Source of the DNA: Pegoplata infirma
Taxonomy: Eukaryota; Arthropoda; Insecta; Diptera; Anthomyiidae
Reading direction: 5' to 3'
NCBI GenBank assembly: GCA_963921195.1
Contig: OY992537.1
Location: 54,832,313 to 54,896,312 of the forward strand
DNA length: 64,000 bases
A program made the position numbers and the translations under genes. How positions within the stretch are numbered: position 1 is the first letter of the stretch; every line of letters starts with the position of its first letter. Of the stretch, positions 37,532-49,200 are shown piece after piece. The notes beneath the pieces were generated by a model. That model made no database searches, was not told the DNA's origin, and saw only the letters and a program-made list of their open reading frames with translations.

Positions 37532-37860
37532 CCCTCTAATACATAAGGCCGCTTTTTGGCGATCCTACTTTTTTGTTGTAACTTTTGAACAGAATTACTA
37601 AGAAACAAGAGAGTGGTCGATTTTGAAAGCTAAAATTGCACAGATTTATATTATGCTCTACTTCATAAACTACTTTCTTTTGTTTTCAAATTCACTTTTT
37701 GCGTATTTATAAACAAACAAAAATAGGTAATAAAGAAGAGCATGATATAAATCTGTGATATTTGAACTTTCAAAATCGACCCATCTCTTGTAAGTGATGC
37801 CCATTAAAAGTTTCCACCAAATCTGCAAGGCCTCCAAAAGCGGCCTCATGCATTATAGGA
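37532..37860. mobile_element. piggyBac-like MITE, 329 bp, TTAA target
   Basis: The ends read CCCTCTAATACATAAGGCCG and, inverted, TCCTATAATGCATGAGGCCG. TTAA flanks both sides (37528-37531, 37861-37864). The CCC start plus TTAA fits piggyBac. The inner parts are also inverted (CAGATTTATATTATGCTCT / AGAGCATGATATAAATCTG). Confidence 0.82.
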
Positions 37861-38487
37861 TTAATTATTTTAATGTTTCATAAAAATATAATCCAATCAT
37901 AATTAACTTGCTTAAAAATTTAAAATTTAATTATTTAAAAAAAAAAACAAATAAACATAAACTCATAAATCTTAAGTAAGAACACAATTATAAAAATATC
38001 GACTTTCTCCCATCCTCCTTCTACTCCCATTAAATAGTTGTAGGTTTATGTACAGTTTTAAGTATTAAAACTAACAGCAAACATAACGAATTAATTTTTT
38101 AAAAAATGCATATATTATCCAAAATAATATATGTACATATAAATTCAAAATTTTAAATATATTTTCATGTCCTAATTGATTGGTGTTAATTTGTTTTTCC
38201 ATTTTATTTTAATTTTTTGTTTTAATTTTTAAACATACAAGACTTATTTGGAAAATGACAATTATTTTTTATTATTTTGCAAAAATCATTTATTTTTTTA
38301 TTAATATTTTTTTATAATGCTCTAAATTTCCAGAATGATTTACATAAATGCCTAATCTATAGATATATAAAAACAAATTTCTCAAAATAAAAATTGATAA
38401 AAGATTTTTAAAAATTTAAATAAAAAAAAATACAAAAAATTAAAAAAAAATATATCGTTTAATTTTTAGGAAAAACTGTACTTTACG

Positions 38488-39414
38488 TAGGGTGACCATT
38501 TTTTTCAGAACTCAAATCAGTACGCACAAGTTTTTATGTTTTTTTTCTAGAAATAACTCTCTGAAAACTGTTTTCTGTGGGAAAACACTGATGATTTTTG
38601 AGAAACATTGATGATTTTTCCAACACTGAAAAAGTTTCGCTTAAACTACTAAACTTGAGGTCAATTAGTATTCAGTAAAAACAACTGTTAAAAGCAACTG
38701 TCATAAACTGTGTCGTTATTTTGCGGAAAATTTGGTTGACTACAACCACTTCATTTGAATGTTTTGATCGTTTCGGTGCAGAAAATATAACAAAAAAACC
38801 CACAGGTTTTGTGAATGAAAAGTCCACAGATTTTGAGGATTTTTAATAACTCTTTCTTTTAGAAAACTTCCCAGTTAATAAGCAAGTCTTTTTTAAATAG
38901 ATCTGATGTTCTGAGCGCTTTTTCCAATAAATTTGTATGACATTACCTCATCGAGCATCTAAGAATCATTTTATTCATCTTATTACATTATCATTCTAAA
39001 AATATATAAAAATTCCATCATCCCGTGAACTTTTCGTTTTAGTAAACCTCAGAGATTCTGTGCGCCTTACATATAAATTTATGAAGATCAAAATAACCTC
39101 ACGCTCAGATAAATTTTTGCGTTAAGGAACCTCTTAATTTTCGAATTCTAAGCTCTTTAGAATTCATTTTAAATTATCTTATTGTCAGAATTAAGTTATA
39201 AAAAACTACCTTGAAGACTTATTTTATGGGAACTAAAGTTTGTATAGAATTTTCGAATAAAATTAGTTTTTATGTTGAAATCTTCAAAAATCAGTACAAT
39301 CAGTACATATTTAAAAAAAAAAAACAGTACAAATCAGTACAACGTTTTTTGATCAGTACACGTGAACAAAAATCAGTACATGTACTGATCAAATCAGTAC
39401 GAATGGCCAGCTTA
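38488..39414. mobile_element. hAT-like non-autonomous element, 927 bp, target ACTTTACG
   Basis: The left end is TAGGGTGACCATTT and the inverted right end is TAAGCTGGCCATTC. An exact 8-bp duplication ACTTTACG flanks it (38480-38487, 39415-39422). AATCAGTAC motifs cluster near both ends. No transposase frame was found. Confidence 0.85.
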
Positions 39415-39424
39415 ACTTTACGGT

Positions 39425-40380
39425 ACTTTATCTGGAAAAGTAATAATAATACTGGTCTCATTCAGGTTTCAAAGAATAGGTAATAAAACAGCCTTTAAAA
39501 TGGCTTTCTCCAAGATTGTTTTTGAATAAGGTCAAAGGTCATTGGTTTTAACCTTAATTTTTGGAGAGCTATATCTCAAAAAACGATATTTTTAAAATTT
39601 TGGAAAAAATATATGTTGTTAAGAATCACCTATACTACTTAAGTTTAAATTTTCAGGATGGAGACTTCATTGGAACTTTTAATATTAATAGAAACATTGT
39701 GACAGGAAAGAAAAACCAGTGTAATTTCCCTTAGAAAAAAAAAACATTTTTTTTGTCTTTGAAATTCTGGTACCAAAATTGATTTTTCTGAATGTTTTTG
39801 ACGTGCTCAGTCCAAATATGACCTTTGAACTGGCCTATCGCAATTACTTTAGATTTATGCACTTACTTTAAGATTTATGCACTTAAATGTTCAAAAAAAC
39901 ACAGCAATAGCATTTTAGCAATTTTAACACATTTATGTGCAGATATCTCGAAAACTAATAGCGATTAGGCAGTTCAAAGGTCATATATGGACTCAGTACG
40001 TCAAAAACATTTAGAAAAGTGAACTTTGGTACCGGAATCTCAAAAACAAAAAAAAAAAATATTTTTTTTCTAAGGGGAAATACATCGCTTTTTCTTTCCT
40101 GTCACTATGTTTCTATTAATATTAAAAGTTCCAATGAAGTCTCCATCCTGAAAATTTAAACTAAAGTAGTATAGGTGACCCTTAATAACATATATTTTTT
40201 CCAAAATTTTAAAAATATCGTTTTTTGATATATAGCTCTCCAGAAATTAAGGTTAAAACCAACGATCTTTGACCTTTTTTTAAAAAAAAACTTGGGGAAC
40301 GCCATTTTAAAGGCTGTCTCATTACCTATTATTTGCAACCTGACTGAGACCTGTATTATTATTACTTTTTGAGTTATCTT
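39425..40380. mobile_element. Foldback element, ~0.95-kb hairpin
   Basis: The left arm (39425-39890) and right arm (39900-40380) are reverse complements with few changes almost to the centre. Examples are AAAAGTAATAATAATAC, CCTTTAAAATGG, GGTTTTAACCTTAATTTTTG, GATGGAGACTTCATTGGAAC and TTTGACGTGCTCAGTCCA, each with its partner. No coding content. Confidence 0.85.
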
Positions 40381-41319
40381 TATTTATCTCAAAACACTTT
40401 TGTCAAATATATACGATTTTGCCAATTTTCAAGAGCCCATATGTCGGGAAGAAAAACTACCAGAATTCCAAAATTTTGGCACTATGATTTTTTTGTAAGG
40501 GCGCAACTATATTCCAAGTTTCATCAAATTCGGAAGGGGTAAGGTCAAAAATGCTACTTTTTTCGGTTGAATTGAGGTGTTTTAACTCTTGTTGAAATCC
40601 GCATTTTTTCAACACCAATAGACAACGATATAGACAAACTTTGAATTACAATCTGTCTCTGGCAATGTATTCTATTCACATTTTTGCGATCCTGTGCGAC
40701 CGTTCATAAACTTTTGACAGAGACAATAAACCAAAATATCACGTTAGAAATGCCGTAAAATGAAACTTCAACATTTTTTTCTATTGATTTCTAATAAAAA
40801 ATTTCCCACTTTGACAACATTGGCGTGATAATTGGAGATGGGCACGTGAGTAAATTTTTACTCACGTTAACTCACGCTAAAAAATCAATTTTCTTACACT
40901 TACTCACTACCAGTTTGTTGGGCATATAGTTTGATCACATGATCAATTATTTTTATTTATTCTTTCTATTAATTTACAACTCATCAGTTTTAACACCCAA
41001 AAACTATCAAAATTTAAGTATTTGGACAAAACAGACAACATATAAAAAATCTTTAATTAAAATTTGTCGCCATATTGGATCCGCCATTTTGAATTTTAAA
41101 AGTCTAAGCTCATATTCGTTATTAACGACCCCAAATACATCGACAATGATTATATTAAATACAATAAGCAAAGAATTCAAAAATCATGTCCGCCATTTTT
41201 AATTTTAAATTTTTTCTTCTAGAATCGTGATCGGCGGTTTTTTAACACTCATATGTAATACTTTTTTGACATATAGGTTCATCGGTCTATTTATGGCCAA
41301 AATTCAGGGAAGCTGGCCC
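40381..41319. other. AT-rich interval without a gene
   Basis: No coding frame or clear terminus seen; ACTCACG phrases near 40850-40915 hint at another repeat remnant. Confidence 0.35.
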
Positions 41320-41690
41320 ACAGTGGGCCGTATCGATTTTTACTTTTTTTTGTTTGAGCTGAATGGGGTCCAAATTTTTGTGAAACTCACGCATCGCGTT
41401 TGAAGTAAAAAGCCTAAAAAGTGTAACATTTCATCATATTTCTAGGCAACCAAGTTTTTTTTTTGTTGGTGTTATCTCGCGACCTTGGGACAACAAGGTT
41501 CTATCTGTGCCTTTTTCTTTAAGCAAATAGAACCTTGTTGTTCTAAGGTCTCGATCCATTTGGAAAAATAGGTCTTCCCTGTCTAGACAAGATCATTGCA
41601 AAAATAAAAAACTCCACGAAGTATGGAACTTTAAAGTTATAAAAAAATCTCGAAATCGCAAGTTCTTCAGCGAGTTAAGCCAATTTAAAA
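41320..41690 (+). repeat. Second copy of the CTAGGCAACCAAG / GTCTTCCCTG repeat, with a hairpin insert
   Basis: It matches 35740-36170 but is interrupted after GTTATCT by a 75-bp hairpin (41480-41553, CGACCTTGGGACAACAAGG and its complement). Confidence 0.6.
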
Positions 41691-42009
41691 AAAAAAAAAA
41701 TAAGCTATGGTGAAAAACCTTCTGCTAGTATTTCAAATGCCTCTCCCGAAGTCACATAAAAATCAAAAAAATCCTTGGGCACCCACATCGCGGATTGAAT
41801 AAAAATCCCCAAAAAGCTATGCTATACAATAGGACATATCGATTTTTCTTTTTTTGATCTGAAAGGGGCCAACAAATTATTATTGGAAGCCAAAATAACT
41901 CCATAAAAATTTCGTGAAAATCAAAAATTTCCTTCTGCTCACGCTTAGATTTTGTTTTCCACAAACTCAGTCAAGTAATTTTATTTCAAAATAATTTTAT
42001 CATGTCAAC

Positions 42010-42245
42010 AAAAAGTGTTTGTGGTTGTTAAATTTCTTTGTTGAAAAAAAAATTCTTTTGTCAGATCAACATATTGTGTTTGTTGAATTTCTTTGTTGAA
42101 AAAAACAAAATTCTTTTTTCAAAATCAAAATTTACAATCGTTTGTTGATATTACAAATTTCCTTATAGGAACACTTTCAGTGAAAAAATTGATTGTATTC
42201 ACAAATATGGGGGTCAATATAACAATTCGTTTTTTTCTGTGTGCG
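42010..42245 (-). repeat. Inverted copy of the 7093-7235 repeat
   Basis: Read on -, GAAAAAAACGAATTG, ATATTGACCCCCATATTTG, CTGAAAGTGTTCCTATA and TTTGTTGATATTAC follow the order of the 7.1-kb copy. A TTCTTTGTTGAAAAAAA unit is also duplicated within it. Confidence 0.55.
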
Positions 42246-42871
42246 TTCTAAAGGTCCAAAAGTAAAACCGATCCCCATTAATTTTTTCTCCTAAAATTTT
42301 TTTTTTCAAACAATCTAACATTCTATCTCCAATTCCTAAAGGGACTCCCATACAAAATTACATTTTTAAAAATTTGATCCAACAGCACTTACTGCCATAA
42401 GAGCTCCCATAAAGCAGTCAAATATATGACCGACCCACAATATTTTTTTAATCCGAATCATTTCTTGAAAATGTTTAGGAAATTTTAAAAAATCAAAAAA
42501 AACACCATTATTAATTTTTTTAACACAAATCATTAAATATTTTTATTTTAAATTTAAATTTACAAAAAATATACTTAAGACTACAGACTAGTGATTATTA
42601 AGTATTATCGTCACGACTAGAAAAATCTAAATGTCCAAAGGGTATTTTTTTCATTATTTTATTTATTTCTGGGGGAGGGAGAAGATTTTCTTTTAAAGAA
42701 AAGAACATCAAAAAAACATACTTTTCAGTTTATTAAAATTAGTTTAGAATACAGTTTTTCATATGATTTTTTTTAAATTATTTTAATATAGGTATTTATT
42801 TTTTTGTAGTTACAAGCCAATATAAAAAAGAGAGATACACACATACATACTTAAATAAAGGATATATAATC

Positions 42872-43234
42872 TTACAAATACATGCCATTTACTAGGAAAT
42901 CGGCTTCGTGAGAATATGGTGTCTTACCACCCAAACGTCGGGCACGCCTACCAACGGTCTTCATGCGACAACCGATTAATATAGCCAAAGCAGCTGTTAT
43001 CAAAAGACCTAGGGTAAGGGATAATACAGCACCACCGGGTCTCTCAGACTGACCGTCATGATCTCGAAATTCTAAAGCCATATTTTGATGGATAATCTCA
43101 TATTGTTCATGTACTGGAGATATGGCAGATTTTATATTATTAACGGGATTTACAACATGAGATTTTGTTTCATTAAGATCATCGGAGGATTTTTGTAAAT
43201 CTTTTGATTTTGATTTGGTTTTCTTATGCTTGTG
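42872..43234 (-). CDS. Terminal exon: transmembrane helix and cytoplasmic tail
   Basis: The acceptor CTTTCTAG is in phase 0. It encodes KHKKTKSKSKD, a linker, the transmembrane helix, then CRMKTVGRRARRLGGK and a tail ending NGMYL-stop. AATAAA on - at 42800-42795 is a possible poly(A) signal. Confidence 0.87.
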   Translation of the reverse strand, partial: HKHKKTKSKSKDLQKSSDDLNETKSHVVNPVNNIKSAISPVHEQYEIIHQNMALEFRDHDGQSERPGGAVLSLTLGLLITAALAILIGCRMKTVGRRARRLGGKTPYSHEADFLVNGMYL

Positions 43235-46200
43235 CTAGAAAGAGAAAGATGGGGAAAATTAATAATTAGATTAGAAAATGTTTTAAAATAAAGGAAAAAA
43301 ATAAATTTGGTCTTGAGTCTTTTAGGGGAAAAAAATAAAACTTTTTTAAGTCGCGAAAAAACTGCCTTGATAAAAATTTGTTGGTACTTTTGTTGGTCAT
43401 ACGTTTTTCACAGACACCGCTAGAATGTCCTACAAGCGAATTCTGATCAATAATATATATATACTTTATGGGGTTCCAGGCCCATATTTCGATAAGTTAC
43501 AAACGAAATGACAAACTTATTTATACCCTCTATCATGAGAGTGGAGTGTATATAAAACAATGAACTATTCATAAGCATACGAACTTAAAGTATTTCCTTA
43601 TAGTTAAAAAAATTTCCCATTTTTAACAAAAATTTTAAAAAAATTTAAAAAAAATTCATCATTTTGGAGGAAATCTTTTTTTAGTTACATATAATTTTTT
43701 TTTTAGTGTAGGAAAAAAAAAGATCCATGAATGTCCGTCCGTCTGTCTGTAGATATCGCGATGCAGTCCAAAATAAAAGAGTCAGATGTTGTCTTATGGT
43801 CGTAGGCTGGCTAAGTTCGTAAGTGGTCAAAATCGCACAAGGGGGAAAAAGTTTCACATTGAAGAACTAAACCAACATCTGAAAAACGCCATATTTAACA
43901 TGTTGTTTTGTATTTTTGTTAAAGAAGTGAAACATTTTTATGGTAGAAGATGTTTAAATGTGGTGCAGATTAAAATCCATCACTGTGAAGCAACGACCGA
44001 CAAATTGATGCGTTTCATGGGCCAGGATTTTGTGATTGTTGGAGATGCCAATGCCCACCATATACTGTTGGGAAGTGTGAGGTGAGTCCCTTTTTGATTA
44101 CCTTCTATCCAGTAATTGACTGGACACTATACTTTTAAGCATTGATCTCTCAGTGGAGAAAAGGATCCCTTATAGGAACCCTTATCATGTGAAAGCACTG
44201 CCGCCTCCAGAAATAGAGAAACCGGTCAGCATACAAGATTTGGAGAAAACTGTTAGTTTAGTAACGAAAACCCTTAAGGGCAGTTTACTTGTTAACTACC
44301 CTTGACCACCCTTATCTACTATTTCCCAGTATTGGTGATACGATTTGCCGGGCTTAAATAATTTTGTATGAAAAAATATTTGAATTTGACAATTGTTATC
44401 CTACAATACTGGATAATAGTAGATAAGGGTAGTTAACATGTAAATCAATGTTTAGGGAAGCTTACCTTTGATCCATCAACCAAAGTGGGCGCCAGAACTC
44501 AAGATCCTCAGAATATAAAGTAGGAAACTCTTCAATAAGGCAAAAAAGGTAATACGAAGGAAGACTGGGAGAATTGTCGTCTCTACTTTAATGCTTTCAA
44601 GAGGGAAACCAGAAAGGCGAAAGGAGATTCTTATGTTCCAAGTTATCTTAATAAGCCCGATGGATGTTTCGCAGAATGAAGTCAGAAAACTATTGAACTT
44701 CTGATGGTCACGCATTTCCTTTGGGTAACCTTTAAGCAAATGCAATTCCGATAAATGAACCCATCAAACCATTGGTGGAGAAACGTAAGATAGCGTGGGC
44801 GCTATCTTGGTGGTTTATCTTTCCCAAAGTGGGAAAGATAAACCACAATATCGCAAAGCTTTGCAGACCTATCAGTCTGTCATCGTTTTTATTGAAAACA
44901 TTGGAAAGTCTGGTGGACCTACACGCCTATCTTAAGTGTAGGTCTGTTGAGACAGTTTTTAGTGATGTTGTCGGGATGATTGAGAATACTCTTCGCAAAA
45001 AAGAGTATGTTTTGGAATCATTCTTGGACGTGGAATGTGCGTTAACCAATATCGAAATATCATCAATCTTTAATGCTCTACAAAATACAGGCACGACTAC
45101 TCTACGGACGGGCAACATGCTGAAAATCGGAGCAGTTAACTCGAAGATAGGTAATCGTGAAGCGAGAGAAGTCATTACAAGGGGCACTCCCCAAGGGGGA
45201 GGGATGTCTCCCCTTCTTTGGAATATTGTAATAAATAAGATCCATGAGTCACTCAACGAAATGGATCAAGGTGGTTGCCTACACTGATGACGTTTTGAGT
45301 CTAATTAAAGGTAAGTTTTTATCAACGACTAGCGAACTCAAGTACAATTCATACAACGAGCACCAGTGATACCTGTGTAGGTATCACTGGTGCTATTAGA
45401 TCGGCACCCCATGCAGGCCTGGAAGTTATACTAAACATTCAGACGGTGGATATCTACGACAAGAGCACAGCAGCAAAATAGGCTCTCAGGAGTGTCTTGG
45501 GCACACTCAACCATATTAAGTACAGTGGGCGGGACGGAACAGAAAACCGACTATATCTCACCACAGACGAACTTTGACAGAACCTTCAAAGTCCAAATAC
45601 CAACTAGGGAAGACTGGGCGGAAAACTCTGTAATAACAGATCTCAATCTTAACGGACGCATCAAGGATGGAGACGGGTTCGAGGGTATACTCTGAATGCC
45701 TGGAAATCGGGGTCTTATTGAGACTTTCGGACAAGTGTAGTATTTTCCGGAATGTGGTACTTGCAATCGATAAAGCCGCGCAGATGATTATGACAAGGGA
45801 CCTTCGTCATTGCTCCATTAACATTTTCGTGGATAGTCTTGCAGCTCTGGAGGCTTACGAATCAAACACTGTAAAATCGGGAGTCGTTTAAAATTGTATA
45901 CCTTCGTCAAATCAGTCAGCACGTGTTCAAGATAATCTGGGCCCCTAGACATGTGCTAGAAATGGTTATGACTCGGTGGGGGGAAAGGGTGGAGCCTGAC
46001 ATTTCGGTTTCTATAGTGGAATTGATAGGATATCACAGAACAGAATAAAGTATTAGTGGATATCACTGACTACGTGAGGATATCGCAAACCCTGTGGCCA
46101 CTGCAAAATCCTAAGAGGACACAAAGTCTTCTTACTTTTGGAAAATGGACGGTACTGACATGCTACTACTGTATAATCGGCCAAATAGAATTTCTGATAT

Positions 46201-49200
46201 TGACTATTTTAGAAGTTGTGGGGAAGTGGAGGCGGAGGTGTCAGTGAGGCGCTTGTTGTGTGAATGCCCTGGTTTGATGAGGAGCCACCTAAACGGTGTC
46301 TCATTGACGTTTCTAGCAGAATTACTTAGGGAATTGGGGTGGCTTAAGAAGTAGATCTTTGTATCAGAGGTGGCTTAGGAAAATCAAAATTTAGGGAATC
46401 ACAAGGGCCCTTATGGCCTTCGAGTAAATTTGCCAAATAGCGGTCGCCCATCCAACCAAACCTTACATGTTCAAGTCCTGCACTTGGAGCCAGGGGATTA
46501 GAAAATGTCATATTTTTTCGGTCCGCCCCTTTTAGTAGGCGTCGATACAAGAAATAATATAAAATTACCTTATTTAAGCGTTTAAATTATAATAATGAAT
46601 TTTTGAACATTTATCACAAGGGAAAGGTAACCCTAACGTCCCCCGCTGACCTTTCCCCACCCCAAAAAAACGCCCCTGTCAATTTTTTTTAAAACCCCCT
46701 TACTGGTTTTGATTGTACTCATTTTTAATCTTTACCTTTTTGGGTGGCTCTGTAGATTTCTCTTCCGAATCCTCATATTCATCTGAATCTACTGATTTTA
46801 AATCTTTTGGTTCTCCAGTTTTCGAGACTTGTGCTGTCTGTTGTGCTACGGAATTGACAGCCACTGTATTGGTTTGTTGTGTTAAAGAAGGCACCAAATT
46901 TTGGGTAGTCTGTTGTTGTTGTTGTACCACATTTGTAGTTATTTGGGGTTGAGTAGCACCTTCAGGCAGTGGTTGTTGTGGAATGGTTTGAGTATTAGAT
47001 AGTCCAGGTAAAAGTTGTTGTTGCTGCTGTTGTTTTAGAATAGCCTGCTGTTGCCAGTTGGAATTTAAAGGAGCTGGTGGTGGTGGCGGAGGAGGTGGCA
47101 GTAGTATATGTTGCTGTTGCCCCGTATAAACTGCATTGGGTATATCTTGGGCAACATGTGGCATATAAAGACCACTTTGTTCCAAAGTTGAACCGGAACT
47201 ATATGCAACATTACCATTTTGACCACGATTATTAACATAAGTAGCAAAACCATCACCTTGTGTTGCAATTTGTTTGAGATTTGATAATTCTGGGTTACCT
47301 AGAATGAATGATTTAGAATTAGACATAAACTTTCTCCAACTTCACTATCATTTTTAATCTTTTAAAAAACAACTTTGCATGTACTATACTCAGAAAATTA
47401 TGTAAGTTACTACATGTTAGTTGTTTGTATATTTTGCAGTAATTAGTTGTTTTCAACTACAAAGTCAGTTGTTTTTGTATGAAAAATATCAAACAACTAT
47501 TTCTGTTAGTTATTTTAATTATTTTTTTTGAATAACTAACAAAATAGTACTGTGATGTAGTAACAGTTATTTAAAGTAGTTAATTTTATTTTTTTTTATC
47601 TCTGAAAAATTTTCAAAGCTTTTTTTCAAAAAAAAAAAATAAATTTTCGTTTTTTTTATTTTTCACAACTTTTTTTAAAAAAAAACTTCGAAAAAATTTG
47701 GTCTTCAATTTTTTTTCTGAAAAATTTTTTGAAAATAAAAATTATTTATTATTTTATTTTTACTACATTTAAGTTGTTTTGACTACAAATGTAAGTCGTT
47801 TTTACTACATAAGTCAGTTGTTTTTTGTCAGTTAAAATAGCTGACATTGTTAGTTGATTTAACTGAAAAAGTAGTTGACCCCAAAACAACTTACAAAATA
47901 GTTATTTTAACTGACATTTTCAGTTGATTTTACTAACATAATTTTTTGAGTGTATATTTTCCCTTTAATGTCTTAATTTTTCTTTTGTTTTTCATGCCGT
48001 TACTACTTAATTACTTTTTCCAACATATGTTCTTGTATTTAAAATAATGGCAAGAAAAGTGTAATCTTCTCTAGAAGTTTTTCCACTAGAATGAATGCTT
48101 TCAACTAGTTCAATTAAATGTTGTTGTTGGTTCTGTTTTTCTTTAATCTTAATATCAAGTGACACCATTGCATGACATTTGTTTTACTGTGGAAGACTTA
48201 CTTTGCTTTGAAGTAACCATTCATAACCTCAATAAAAATAAAAAATAATTTTGTTAGAGCACTTAAGAAAGAAGTTCGTGTTGAAGATCTTATTATGATT
48301 TCAAAGTCAATTTAATTATTTTACAAGTATGTACCAGTTACTAGGACCCTATAAAAAGATTGATTCTAAGACATTCTAGCGATGTCTGTTCATACAGACG
48401 TATGAACAGACATCGCTAGAATGTCTTAGAATCAATCTTTTTATAGGGTCCTAGTAACTGGTACATACTTGTAAAATAATTAAATTGACTTTGAAATCAT
48501 AATAAGATTTAGTTTAGTCATACAGACGTATGAACAGACATCGCTAGAATGTCTTAGAATCAATCTTTTTATAGGGTCCTAGTAACTGGTACATACTTGT
48601 AAAATAATTAAATTGACTTTGAAATCATAATAAGATCTTCAACACGAACTTCTTTCTTAAGTGCTCTAACAAAATTATTTTTTATTTTTATTGAGGTTAT
48701 GAATGGTTACTTCAAAGCAAAGTAAGTCTTCCACAGTAAAACAAATGTCATGCAATGGTGTCACTTGATATTAAGATTAAAGAAAAACAGAACCAACAAC
48801 AACATTTACACGTTGTTGTTGGTTCTGACGATATAGTTATAGTCCAAAATAATACAAACATAAAAAACTCGGTTGAATTGTTATCGAGATAGCGCTATTT
48901 AAAATTTGCAAAATGGCAGATTTTTTTTTTTAAATCTCAAAATTCCTTTCCATTGACCCTTTCACAGAGCTTGGGAAAAACTTTCATTTAAAATTAATTT
49001 GAGCCAATTCCAATAATTTTAAGATTTGTTTTTTTTTGAAAATTTTTAGCGAAGGAAAAAAATTGAGATTCTTGAGCGTAGGAAATCATAGTGACATAGT
49101 AATCCATCGACCGTTTTGTAGATCTGGCATCACCAAAGATAATTGGAAAATTCTGGCAATGCCAAACTAAAGTTCAAACGCAAAGCAAAGAGAGACAAAA

